This document shows, piece after piece, positions 23,098-35,900 of a DNA stretch of 64,000 nucleotides. The DNA lies in NCBI GenBank assembly GCA_026874595.1, contig CM049316.1, positions 56,927,676 through 56,991,675 of the forward strand. Reading direction: 5' to 3'. Position numbers and translations under genes: made by a program. The stretch comes from Sipunculus nudus. Its lineage: Eukaryota; Annelida; Sipuncula; Golfingiida; Sipunculidae. Under the pieces are notes generated by a model, which was not told the origin of the DNA, did no database searches, and saw nothing but the letters and a program-made list of their open reading frames with translations. Every line of letters begins with the position of its first letter. Position 1 is the first letter of the stretch.

Positions 23098-24260
23098 TAT
23101 ATTATTTACAGGTGTAAAACAATTAAAACACTGTTACATCAAATTCCAATTCTGGAAACACTACTGTGAGCAAAATTCTGTTATAACATGTGGCCCATGG
23201 GTCATGCCATTTTAGCCTTACATTCTCAAAAAGAATTTCATCATCTGAAAACCATTTTGAGATTAACTTCAGATGTAAATTTGACCTCTGAACTTCTGAC
23301 ACCACATTCTTCAGGGTTTTCCCTATGATGTTTCACATATGTGCAGACATGTTGTACAAGAGAAGAATCAGATCAAGGTCACCAGGATTGAAACTCCTCT
23401 GAGAACATGCGGACAAAGTATGTTATCACGTTCAATAGAAATCCTATAGATGATGAACTATAATTAAGCTGATCTGACCTTGTAGAAAAAGACCAAGGTC
23501 CACAGTTTTTCGAACTCTTTTGAGACCATACCCGAAACAATTTATCTGGTGTGTCAGTTTGAAGAAAAACATATGCATACCTTACAATAAGTGCCCCCTT
23601 AATGGACATCTAGCGGTGAAGGGCACGAAAAACTTCACAATAACTAAAAAGAATCATAGGTGGCGCCACCAATATTTTTGAAAAGGAAAAAAAAAACTAT
23701 CGAAGATCTTCTAGCAACATAATTTTTTAGAATTTTTTTGTATAATTTTTAATTTTTAATTTATACAAGTGTATTATTTACAGGTGTAAAACAATTAAAA
23801 CACTGTTACATCAAATTCCAATTCTGGAAACACTACTCTGAGCAAAATTCTGTTATAACATGTGGCCCATGGGTCATGCCATTTTAGCCTAACATTCTCA
23901 AAAAGAATTTCATCATCTGAAACCCATTTTGAGATTAACATCAGATGTAAATTTGACCTCTGAACTTCTGACACCACACTCTTCAGGGTTTTCCCTATGA
24001 TGTTTCACATATGTGCAGACATGTTGTACAAGAGAAGAATCAGATCAAGGTCACCAGGATTGAAACTCCTCTGAGAACATGCGGACAAAGTATGTTATCA
24101 CGTTCACTAGAAATCCTATAGATGATGAACTATAATTAAGCTGATCTGACCTTGTAGATAAAGACCAAGGTCCAAAGTTTTTCGAACTCTTTTGAGAGCA
24201 TACCCGAGACAATTTATCTGGTGTGTCAGTTTGAAGAAAAACATATGCAATGCTTCAAAA
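23098..24260. repeat. 672-bp tandem duplication
   Basis: 23098-23590 recurs almost unchanged at 23770-24262 (for example CATGTGGCCCATGGGTCATG in both). The unit belongs to the Helitron-like family (CCATGGGTCATG head) and includes the GGTGGCGCCACC palindrome at 23653. Confidence 0.8.
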
Positions 24261-24262
24261 GT

Positions 24263-25030
24263 GATAGTGGTCATAATAATCATAAAATTACACAAGTTTG
24301 ACTTACAACGATGACAATGACAGATGATGGGACAGAAAATAATATGTCTTTCCTATATGGAAAATACGTGAAAAATAAGAAAATACAGGTGGCGCCATCA
24401 GTCTTCCGTACAAGAAACTGTCCAAGATTTTCAGGCAACCTGGTTTTTAGAATAATCCATCCAGCCAGCCTTAAGATATCTGGCCATTTTTATGTAAATT
24501 ACTTTATTTCTGGGTTGCCATATCATGCCCCGTTACTCGGAGAATATAGGACACAGTGACCTAATTTCAATTTCCAAGGATGTCTTTTTATAACATCTGA
24601 GACTGTTAAAGGTCAAGATCCTAACCTTACAATAAGTGCCCCCTTAATGGACATCTAGCGGTGAAGGGCATGAAAAACTTCACAATAACTAAAAAGAATC
24701 ATAGGTGGCGCCACCAATCTTTTTGAAATGGAAAAAAACTATCGAAGATCTTCTAGCAACATAATTTTTTAGAAAATTTTTGTATATTTTTTAAATTTTA
24801 TTTCTGGGTTGCTATGTCGCCAAGCTCGTAGAATATAGGTAACATTGACCTTAAGATTCAAGAGTGTCATATTCTGCCTAGGAATGAGATCAAGGTTAGA
24901 TTTTCATGAGATTATCACCGACAATCCTAAAGGTGGTCTTCATTATAGGGTTCTACTGTATATGATCTTATGGTGACTTGGAACCTGATTGGCGGTTTGA
25001 AGCCTGCACCAGGCACAAGTTCGTACCTTG
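24263..25030 (+). repeat. Further Helitron-like repeat text downstream of the 672-bp pair
   Basis: Palindrome at 24388 and 24705; 24622-24790 repeats 23576-23740 (ACATCTAGCGGTGAAGGGCA). No gene. Confidence 0.6.
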
Positions 25031-25351
25031 CTTAATTAGAAAAGAATGGAGACTGGTCCTAAGCAATAAGCACATAAAGAGCGCCGAATAACTTTGGAAC
25101 ATTTATGACAAGAATACGAATCTGTAACGTGGGTATCCTGAATGATGAAACTGCTTTAATGGAAGATCCGGTCAAGAGGATCTTTAACGACGAAGGGGGA
25201 AAATGAACTCTATAGGTAAAATCGACGGGAATGTTGAAAGATATTTTCATACATATTGGATACATGTAAATATACATAATCTACATCAGAGTTTTGCGCA
25301 GTCTGCGTTGCTTGGGTGCAAATTTGTCATTATGAACACTGTCAGTTAAGT

Positions 25352-25357
25352 TTTATT
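25352..25357 (-). terminator. Candidate poly(A) signal of copy B
   Basis: AATAAA on the minus strand (overlapping AAATAAATAAA), about 415 bp past the stop codon. Position fits a 3' UTR end; no transcript data. Confidence 0.35.
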
Positions 25358-25772
25358 TATTTATTGGCAATACGTTTTCATTCTTCATTTGTCATCCGTA
25401 ATATACATACACAGTTTCAAGAGATACCGACGTTTACAAAATACACCAGTAAATATCTCCTTTCACATAAATAACACTCTGAATGTCGTTTTTTTTTCAG
25501 TTGCTTCCTCTTAGGAAGGCATGTCTATATACCGTCTAGTGATGACTGCAGGGCCCAACATATATTGACATAAACACCGTTCATTAAATTTTTAACATTT
25601 GGAATTCTCAACACGTGTGTATATGGGTACCTTTATAAGCAAAAACCCCACAGCCATCACTTAAACTACAGATAGTCAATACGTAGAAGTTATTCTAATA
25701 TGTGGACAAATGTGTGCCATTCAGGGAATGTTAGAGAACTTTAGCTGTCATCTTCTGGGTTCCTTTTGCCGA

Positions 25773-25802
25773 TCATCGCAATGGCCAATTATGCAGGACG
25801 TA
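25773..25802 (-). CDS. RNF31: Copy B exon 15, last nine codons and stop
   Basis: Acceptor ttttctctttcag|TAC with a strong pyrimidine tract, then YVLHNWPLR and TGA. Human HOIP runs some 40 residues longer, so the tail is shortened. Confidence 0.75.
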   Translation of the reverse strand, partial: YVLHNWPLR

Positions 25803-26446
25803 CTGAAAGAGAAAATGGACATGAGGATCACACGCTATATATAACACCGATAGTGTCAGTTGACGTGGATGTTGTTTTATTATAACATTTGGTTTCATGT
25901 AAATAAAATGTAAAAGGTAACACATTTTGAATATACTTGCCTCTAGTAGGTAATCATCTGCAATATTTCGTGGGTCGCGACCGAATTCTTTCCGGATAAT
26001 CGCCTTCAGTTGATCGCGGGACATAAAAAGTGCTGGATCAAATCCGTTTGCCCTGACGATCTTAATAAGGTATTCGGAGTAAGGATGGCTATAAAATCAA
26101 GAAAATAACGTGAAAACAGAGAGAAAAGTCCGGATGGAATGACTTTTACTTCCATTGAACAGCAAATGCCTGGAAATACAAATGCAAATATACGTATTAT
26201 ATTTAGACGGCAAGATATTAATGCACTTACCAAAGATGAGTCTCTTCCCAAACTCTACCTTTCAAGTTTTGTCCGCTACAGCCCCGCAGCTCATCTTCCT
26301 TTTCCAACCACTCCAGGAATCCCATACATTCTATATTGTTTTTCTGTTTGAATTATACAGTAGGTTTTATATGTCTTGAGTATCATTCCATCAATAAATC
26401 ATTTACATATAATTTTAAGAATGCCAACATTTAAATTAAACTGTGA

Positions 26447-26507
<61 letters not shown>

Positions 26508-26989
26508 TTAGACATATTAGATAACAGTTGGCATCACATATTATAGCATAATAATAGTATGATGGATTAGAATGTTTGCATTTTGTTCTAAATATGTTTA
26601 GTACGGTTTTAATAAACTGACAATGAATGTAGCAGAACATGTATATCTATTAAGGTCACGAAATCGTTCATATTTGATTGTATCGTAATAGCAGAAGATT
26701 TCTTAAAAGATAATCTTTGTACTTAAACCGACTTGACAGGGTGACTGCCACACCAAGGTTATGATATATATATATATAATGCAAATCACTGTAGCAAGTA
26801 TTTATTTATTACAAATATATGTTGTAAGGATAGTCCATTCAAGTTTAAAAACATTACATTCATCAAGAAACTTACTTTCAAAAAGGCTCTTATCTTTTTA
26901 CGAGGACTCTTCCCAACGTAGAAGATACAGTCACGTGGGTGGTGACAATGGGGGTCCCTGGAGCAGTCAGCCGTTTTGGTGCATCTCTG

Positions 26990-27037
<48 letters not shown>

Positions 27038-29856
27038 GTATGAGTGTTGATTGATCCTACTGATTAATCGGACGTGATATTATTCTGACTTTACATTAAT
27101 TTTGGTAGTGCTATGTTTAGGGGAGAAATTGGTGTTCTTTTTTTGTAAATGTAACTTCCGTAAATATGAATATGTATACGTCAGTCTAGTTTACCTGAAA
27201 ATAAGGTCCTTTACATCCATCACAGAACTCGAATGAACAGGAGAAACACCTCCGCTGGGAGAAGGCCCCAAGTCTGATGTCACAAACGCCATTGCACTTC
27301 GGACAGTCTTATATTTAAAAAATACAAACATGCGTCATGTCATTTACGCAGGAGACCTGCCTTTAAAATAAGACCGTAAAAGAAAAAGGTGATGTGGTTC
27401 CGTAAATGAAAAGACTGTCCAGGGAAGTTTTAAAGTAAAAATCAGCAGCATTTGACCAATGCATTCTTTTTCTATTTCAGCTATTAACTTATATATATTT
27501 GGCATAAAATAATTCTCATTTTAATATATCACTGAACCGATACTTAGTCTGATCGCATAGATCGTAAAGGTGTTAAATGAAAATGTTCAATACACTGATT
27601 TTTTTATTTGCCTCATGCATTAAGGAGTCTCAAATCCTGTACTTGAAAGTTATTCTATGTGTAGCTTTGTGACATACATGTGTTGTCATCCTTATCCGTT
27701 GTCTGGACGAGCTTTTGAGGAGCAGCGGCATTTAACTGTCGAGATAAAAAATATACATCAATCATTTTTATAGCAGAGAAAACGATATTATGATACGATA
27801 TCGCCCTTCCTCGATATAATAATATATTGATATATCTGTCGCACACACCTAACGAGAAGCATAAAAGTTTATCAATTTAAATTTATAATGGAGTTTTTAT
27901 TAACTGAAACACAATTCATAAACCCACTGCTGAAACAAATGACCCATGGGCCATGACGCCCAGCGGAATGGTACATACAAGTGACGCATGTACTAATTCT
28001 GATTTTATGATCTGGTGAAAAATATGTGTTGAAAAAACCTGGAACAATAGGTAGAATGACTTTCAGAGTGTTCGAAACCATAATTTTTCCTCTTAGGAAA
28101 TAGGTTACAGCGACCTTATTAAAAGGGACATAATCAGGAGCTGAATTATGGCTATTCTTTCACAATATCACTTCAGTTTTGCTTTATAAAAATATTTCCG
28201 AGCAAAACCATCCCAGCACACCGTCTCGTTTCCTCGCGTACGGCTGTTTAACACCATGTTATGGCTCTGCGTGTTAGTAAACTGCGTGTAAACACCGCAT
28301 GGCCTGAGGTCCGATAAAGAAGGGCAACACGCTGTGTTTCAGCCAGCAGAAACATGTTTTACATTTTTTTTGGGCCAAGTCATCTCCTGATTAACACGTG
28401 TTTTGGCTGAGCGATGCACACGGCCCCATGCGCTGTGTTTATGTTGACACATTTCATCGCTTCCGGTCCACTGTTTTTAAACTTTGTTTACAGGAGAAAG
28501 CAAACGGTTTCAGGGCAATATTTTGGCAGGTACATATTTATTTTAAAGGGATGAAGCTATTTTTCGTGTTAACATGCTTTAAAGGTGATTGGGCCCCTTT
28601 AAGGTTTCACATAACATTATACCAGGGACTCCCTGGATGCTAAGTTAGAAGTTGTGTGTTCTCTCTGCTCTCATTTTACGTGGTGAGGGCTTGGCATAAT
28701 GTGATGGAACGTATAAATCAGGGCAGGGTTAGTACTAAATTAATAATCTGCCGTTTCATCTGTTCAACAAACAGAAGTTATATGGCCATGATTGGTATGC
28801 TACATTAAGTTTAAGTGTTTGTTTGTGTTTGTTATTTTTTTTTTTTTTTTGGCGACCAAAAAACGTGTGACCTGTTGTTCAACAGTGCTGTGGAACATTC
28901 ATCTGGGATATGTACATCGGAATGTGTACTGTGCTTTTTCAAAAGGAAATATTATATGTGGTGTTCGACTTTGATGTTCAACAAAATAAATGATATGTTC
29001 CCATTAGCGTCCGATTTTGTTCGGTTTGACCTCGAAAAAGTTACTTGATCTCTTCCTAAGTTCCTATTACCACTATCATATACAAGGTATAATGGATTAA
29101 TTACTTTTGCTGAAGTAAATTTAAGTAGCTTTGGAGCACATTTCCTGTATGTGAATCTAAACTGAAATCATTACCAAATATACCCCAAAGTAATTTTACA
29201 GGTTCATCATACATGATTTCGATGTGTCAGTTGTGGAACTGCAAAATCTCATTAAAGCACTCATTACAAATATTTTAAATCACTCTGGAATAGTTTGTTA
29301 ATTCTACAAGTACAGCTCTAAACCATTTCACAGAAGCAGATGATCCTGACATAAGGTATAACACGTACAGTTTCATCAGTATGATTATAAAGCCCAAATC
29401 ACATTCACAGTCACGCCTTGCATCAAGCTTCAAATTTGGGTAAATTCGCTTCAGGTTATCGATTTATCTTGAGCAATCTGCAGATCTGACAAAAAAAACT
29501 TTAACCATTAATAAAGATATTAACATATACGTCAGGGAGCTAAGGGGATGCTATAATTAGAACCACACTATAAACAGGACCACCCTCTAGCGTTCCACCT
29601 TCGTTCTAGAGTCTTTGGATATTAAGAAAATTAAAAGAAAGGTGTCAAAATAAACAGCAGTTGCTGTTTCTGATACCTATCTATAAATTCTAGTTTCTTT
29701 ATATAGAATAGTTGGTTCACTGAGAGTGACATAAAAGAGAAAGAGTGACGCCTTTCAGATAGACAAACTTTTTTATTAACACAAGTTAGTCTAAGGCGTC
29801 ACTCTTTTTTTCTTACCTACATTTCTACTACCGACTAACACGGCTATACTACTTAT

Positions 29857-29904
<48 letters not shown>

Positions 29905-32900
29905 ACCTTAAAACATAAACAAATAAGAACTGTTAAATATAAAGAGCATGTATTAAAATCATGTACATGTAACCATTAAAATATAATGCTTTTACCCACA
30001 TATTTGCAGGCATACTGGCCACCAACCATTTCAGATTTTGATGGGCAAACATTATATTTCAAATTATTCTGGCATCAAAACCTTATTGAATGACAGTTCA
30101 GAGAACCTCAGGGAACCCATCGTGTTCCGAGTGATGGCATGGCGGCATATATAGTGTCTCAGTTTTATTTACAAATTACCGCAAGCATGAACTGATCCAT
30201 GTCAGTTACACTATTTATGTCTATTCCTGAAGAGCCAATAAATGTCACAGAATGATGATATTTGAACTTGAAACACACAAATACCCAAAAGTACCCCTTA
30301 ATTCCCCTTCTATATGACATTGTCGTAGATATCATGATGCAGTCTCAGGTGTTGAAGATTTGGCCAGGACGTACCTCCTTGAATTTTAATCTAGTATGTT
30401 ATGGGTCCAATCATATTGATTTGTGCCCTTCTTACTTTCAGAGCTTAAATATATTTATCCTATAGCTTACATAATATAGGTCATAATGACCTAGTTTCAT
30501 GATTCAGGAGAGTTGTCAAGGACCGCCCTGGATATTATCAGAAGGTTCTATGTCAAGGTGAAGTTTGGTGCCCTGTCATAGAGCTCAAAATTATGTTTAT
30601 GGCAGGTACCTCGCAGAATATAGATCATCGTGTCCTAGTTTCAGGTTTCTAAGTAGGTCCGCCCAAGACTTATCAGGATGTTGCATTGAAAGATTCTGGG
30701 CTAACGGAAACAATTTATGCAATGTCTGCTTTTTGGGTGTTCATAAACATTATTTCGGCCAGTAACTTCAGGTGTCGGAAAGAAACGTCCCTGAGTGCCA
30801 AGCTAGCAGTTTGTAGGTCCAACGGTTACGAAATGTGACATGTAGATGGACGAACGAACGACGGACAAAGAGCGATCGCTAGAGCTCATATGCCTTTTAG
30901 TTAGATGAGCTAAAAATTGACACAATTGCTACAATTGCTGTGATTTGGTAGTCTCAAAAAAGTAACACTCATCAAATAAAAAGAATGCATAAAATGCACA
31001 AACGCGTAAAAAATATATATACATGTAGATTGCACCGCCAGTCTTGTACAGCTGAAAGATCTTTCTAGTTCAACAAGCTTACAAACTTTTCATGACAATT
31101 CTGAAAAATTGTAGGTATAAAATGCAAAGCTGGGCTGTCATTTTAATATTTTAATCTTGTACGCAGCAGTTCTGCAAAGCTCACCAAATTTCAAGGTATA
31201 AATATTCTGCAATTGTGTCTACAATATTTATGTTTAGCAGGGCAGGCTTGAAAAAGTAAGATTTATTGTACACAAAACGACAAAAGATACAATAGGATAA
31301 GGAGTCCTTCCTATAGCTTAAACGTATATACCATTCAGCAAAAAAAAAAAAACGAAATATACTATTTAAACTCACAGCAAATAAGTTAATGAAGCGGCGC
31401 CATCTGGAGTTTACATACAGTTATATGATCAATAATTGGTAATGGACAATACACCTTGCACAGAAAATAATGCAATCAGGGAAGAAATGAAAAAGCAAGT
31501 TTCGACTAAAATAAACTAAGATAACACAAGTGGCACTGCCTGTAGTCCATGCGAATTAAAAAAATGCTAGGGTCTAGGGGTTACGATTCCTGCCGTCAAT
31601 AAGAGAGGATGGCTTCTGGTGCTTTGCTAAAGAAACACGACAATATGACCCTGGCCATGAAGGCATGTGAATTTTAAACTCCCTGGGTGTAGCAGTTGCA
31701 ATTTGTGTTCTGTTTGTGAAGAAAAATGGATTTTGAGGTTTGTCGCTCCATAACTCGTGGATATAGGTCATAGTAACCAACTCTTTTGGTTTTCATGTTA
31801 ACTGACGAATGAATTATGCTGCTCCGCTCCAGATCTCGAAGAATATATTGCAATACTGATTTATTTTCTGCTTTCAACATAAGAAATATAAGGATATCAG
31901 GTGAAGTGGGGAATTCCTTGGTTTGTGGTTACGATAAGTACCCTATTAATGAAGAACTATGGCTTCTTTGTTTTCACTCCATAACTCAGGAAAAATAGGT
32001 CACAATGCCTTTTAACTCATAGATTATATTCGTTTCGACAGCGGACTTATCTTGATCAGCTAGTTAAACTAATAATTACTTAATTATTTCTGTCAATAGA
32101 TGGTTAGGAAGCAGTAACACCTCTATTATAGAAAACACATGAAATCTTTCCAGTTATAGCTTGTCAACAAGGAACATTTATACATTTTTTATCATCTATA
32201 TCATAAACATATAAAATAATAATAATTTTCTTTAAAGAATCGTCATTTGTTTTGTGATACGCGGTTTTAATTGTCGGATGTCAAGGCTTGGGCGGCGGCA
32301 CATTTCAATAAACATCGTCATCTGGTCAGTGAGGTCACATGGCTATCTGGCTAGAATATTATGATGATTCATTCCGTCTTTACGCGCTACCTGGCCTTTT
32401 GCATTTATTTTACTGTCTAGAGACTTAGCTGCTGCTGTGCTGAAAAATAAGTTTTCCAACTGCAACTGTTACCAAGTTATGTTTGAAGTCCGTGGGCATT
32501 ACTGTTACGATTTGTGCCCTGTTACCGAACAGAGAGACAGAAAGACGACAGAAAAAGACCCATCGCTATACATAAGAAGACTTTCAGTCAGCTTAGCCAA
32601 ATATACTAATATATAAAGAGTATATATAAAAATGAATTATTTTATCAACAAACAATTGAGACAAATATCGTTATACCCCAGACTCCGTGTCAGATTTCCC
32701 GACACTTGGGACACTGACGGCAAATTCTTTCAATGGCGATATGACGGTTTCATTATCTCGCTTCCTATTGTTATCATTGTCCTGGTATGCTGAATTTTCG
32801 GCACCAGTTTCCTCAACAATACAGCTGTAGCACATCAGGCAGATATTTGTGGTAGTAGGGTTGATGAATGTACATAACGGACATACCCTGTCACATTTTC

Positions 32901-35900
32901 TTTCTACTTCGATCAGGGAGTTTTCGTCTGGTACAGTCTTGTACGGCTGATAAGGATACTGAAGAGCAACATTAAAATTATGCAGACATTTCTGAGGAAT
33001 TAAAGTATCAAAAACAGGCATATCTCATCTGTAGCTTAGCCAAATATACTAATATATAAAGTGTATATATAAATGAATCATTTTATCTACAAACACTTGA
33101 GACAAATATCGTTATACCCCAGACTCCGTGTCATATTTTCCGACACTTGGGACACTGACGGCAAATTCTTTCAATGGCGATATGTCGGTTTCATTCTCTG
33201 GCTTCCTATTGTTATCTTTGTCCTGGTGTGCTGAATTTTCGGCACCAGTTTCCTCAACAATACAGCTGTAGCACATCAAGCAGATATTTGTGGTAGTAGG
33301 GTTGATGAATGTACATAACGGACATACCCTGTCACATTTTCTTTCTACTTCAGCCAGGGAGTTTTCGTCTGGCACAGTCTTGTACGGCTGATAAGGATAC
33401 TGAAGAGCAACATTAAAATTATGCAGACATTTCTGAGGAATTAAAGTATGAATAAAGGCATATCTCATCTGTCATTTTAACTATTTTTTATCGTGACTGT
33501 ACCAGTCCTGAAAAATTGATTGCAGCTTTTTCCTTCACATTTCGCCCGGACAAGGATACATGATGCAAGGTCTTTTCTTTTGCGCTAGAAAGTAAATTAA
33601 TAGCTATGCTGAAACTGTGGCATGGGTTACAGTCAGCTAAGCTGAAAATTATCAGCAAATATTGGACTCCCGTAGGTTAATTCTTTTCTTAGAATCATCA
33701 ATAATCGAGGAGGTTTTGATAAAGAATGCAGTTCTGTCATCACTTTTCCCTTGCTAATCCACACAACTAAGAAAGTTTTACCTCAGGTTCCTGAGATCTC
33801 CTGACATCTGGTACGTTAATGCTCAATTCTTCCACTGATGGTGAAGCAGAATCATCCACTGGCTTGCTATCGTTGTCATTCTCGTGGTATGGTAACTCTG
33901 CGGAACCCACTGTGGTTTCCCCACTTTTCACGGTGAAGCACATCGGGCATATATTTGTTGTAACAGGGTTGATGGAAGTACAATCTGGACATTCCAATAT
34001 TGTTCTTTCTTCCACACATGGGGGGTTCTTATAAAATAAAAAATAAAAAAAAAATACTTTTTACATGTTGTTAAACTATTGTTTATAAATAAGAACGATA
34101 ACTTGTAATCACTGGTCATTTTAATCATACAATATAAAATATGAGTAAATGTTATGGAAAACACTTTGTTCAGAAACATAATTTTGTGGTTAATTTTTTT
34201 AAAGTTTGGATATGCTACAATTGATCATTGTAAAATACAATTGTTCATGGCTCGAACTGTATACTATAGTGGCAAGTTTGATGAGGGAGAACACACATCA
34301 GTGTGTTCCATCATATTTTCGGAGTTAATTATGGTTACTGTGTTGTTTACGTCTGGAAAATGTTTGACGCATTTTCATAAGCCTGTTATTTCACTCGCAA
34401 CTTCTGATTCCCATGGTCCTGTGTCTAGATACAGTTATGATGACTCCATTTTTTTGTATTTAATTCTTTATTACGAGTCCTGGGCGAGGTATTACTCCAA
34501 TGGCGACCTGATATGCTGCTACATTGAATAGAATGATACCTAAATGATTCGTAGGATACATCACCTTATCAGTCATTTCCCATTTTCTTTATCTTTGCAT
34601 ATTTAAGATGTGACGTGATTTTGGCTTGTATTACGCAGGATATTAAGCCACTTGTATAATAATGAGGAATTAGGCGGATGTGCCGAGCAAATTTGTGGGA
34701 TATATTTATAGATATTGCACGTTTAACGAATGATAAAAAACAAAAATAAATGTATAACTGAGTTACCAGGCTTATGTCCGTCTGTCTAGCAAGAAATAGT
34801 GTTGCGTTATTAGCGTGAAAATTCTTAACTCCTGAGGGTACGATTTCTTTGAGGTATTAATTAGATCCGATGCCTAGAGGCTTTATTCTCATCCAGGGCT
34901 CATATGGTGACAAATGCACGGTGTATTGGGACGAGTACTCAAGCGCTCTCAACCACCAATATTTTTAGACCCGTTTTAAACCATGACAGTGCATTATTCA
35001 GGCACTTTTTTTCAATTCAATTGATCTGAATTATACCCTCTGCATAGGAATTTGCTGATTCACTTCTCGGTATCAGTATCAATGAGTGAAACATGCAGGT
35101 GTATATGGCAAACAAGTGTACTAAACAGATCGGACTCTCCCATTAGCATCATATGCCACTAACATTCTTAATAACCAATGTAGTGGGAAACTGTTTATAC
35201 GAAGAAGACATCTTCGGGAACGAGAACTTTTAACTAATATTTGTGCTTATTGCTCTCTCTTTTACCCTGATAACATGCGTCAAGGTCTCCGTTCTGCATG
35301 GTATAATGCGGAGTAATATCTATAATAAGTGATGGCATTTGAATGTCTACATCAGTATGTACATTTTTCCCCTCAGAATTGTTACTCTCATTCCTTCTAG
35401 GCGTTTCACGGATTAAACGGCAAGTCAAATTGAAAGACATTAAATGAAAGGTCAGGAAAGTGGATGCAAATAATAACTTTTGTCTAAAAACGTATTAAGT
35501 TCTTACTCAAAATACTCTTAATGATAACGAAGTTATAATTTATTACGAAGTAACAATTTATTAAATGTCCAACAGCTTTCATAAAAACGTTTCAACTGTT
35601 AATTTTTTTTAATTTATGGTTATCCGACCAAACCACCTATTAGGTTCAGGATTTAAACAGGCATGCATCAGTTACTGTTTAGCATATATAAAGCATAACA
35701 TATTACCGGTGCTAAAGGTATTGGTGCCCACTAACGATTTGAAGAACACAGGCCACTTGTTATCTACAGGTATGATTCAAGACATGGGGTCAGCAGGGAA
35801 AGCGAATATGTTTGAGATTTTATGACGCGCCAGATTGACTGTAGAACTAACATCTATGCAGCGCTTTATCGATAAAGATACTCTACTACAAGGAATAAAT

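Larger units (their letters stand above)
32590..33472. repeat. Tandem duplication containing NZF exons 8 and 9 of copy B
   Basis: Two units, 32590-33032 and 33033-33472 (441-bp exon offset, one 2-bp indel in the intron). The exon parts differ at about 12 of 282 positions. Both units start with AGCTTAGCCAAATATAC, the end of the neighbouring Helitron-like tail, which points to that repeat as the breakpoint. Confidence 0.92.

Noticed and set aside
27195-27307. Reading this exon as a B-box or IBR finger
   Set aside because: The next exons match RING2-end and LDD landmarks in order (HHPRDC, EYL, DPAL), fixing it as RING2.
28398-28643. 81-codon plus ORF
   Set aside because: No domain; overlaps text with GACTCCCTGGATGCTAAGTT typical of the Helitron-like units.
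34154-34531. 125-codon plus-strand ORF
   Set aside because: No domain, no splice context, opposite strand inside an intron, codon use not distinctive.
35234-35440. Minus-strand open stretch as an extra copy B exon
   Set aside because: A donor exists near 35273 but no acceptor gives phase 0 on both sides; adding it would break the frame between exons 6 and 7.
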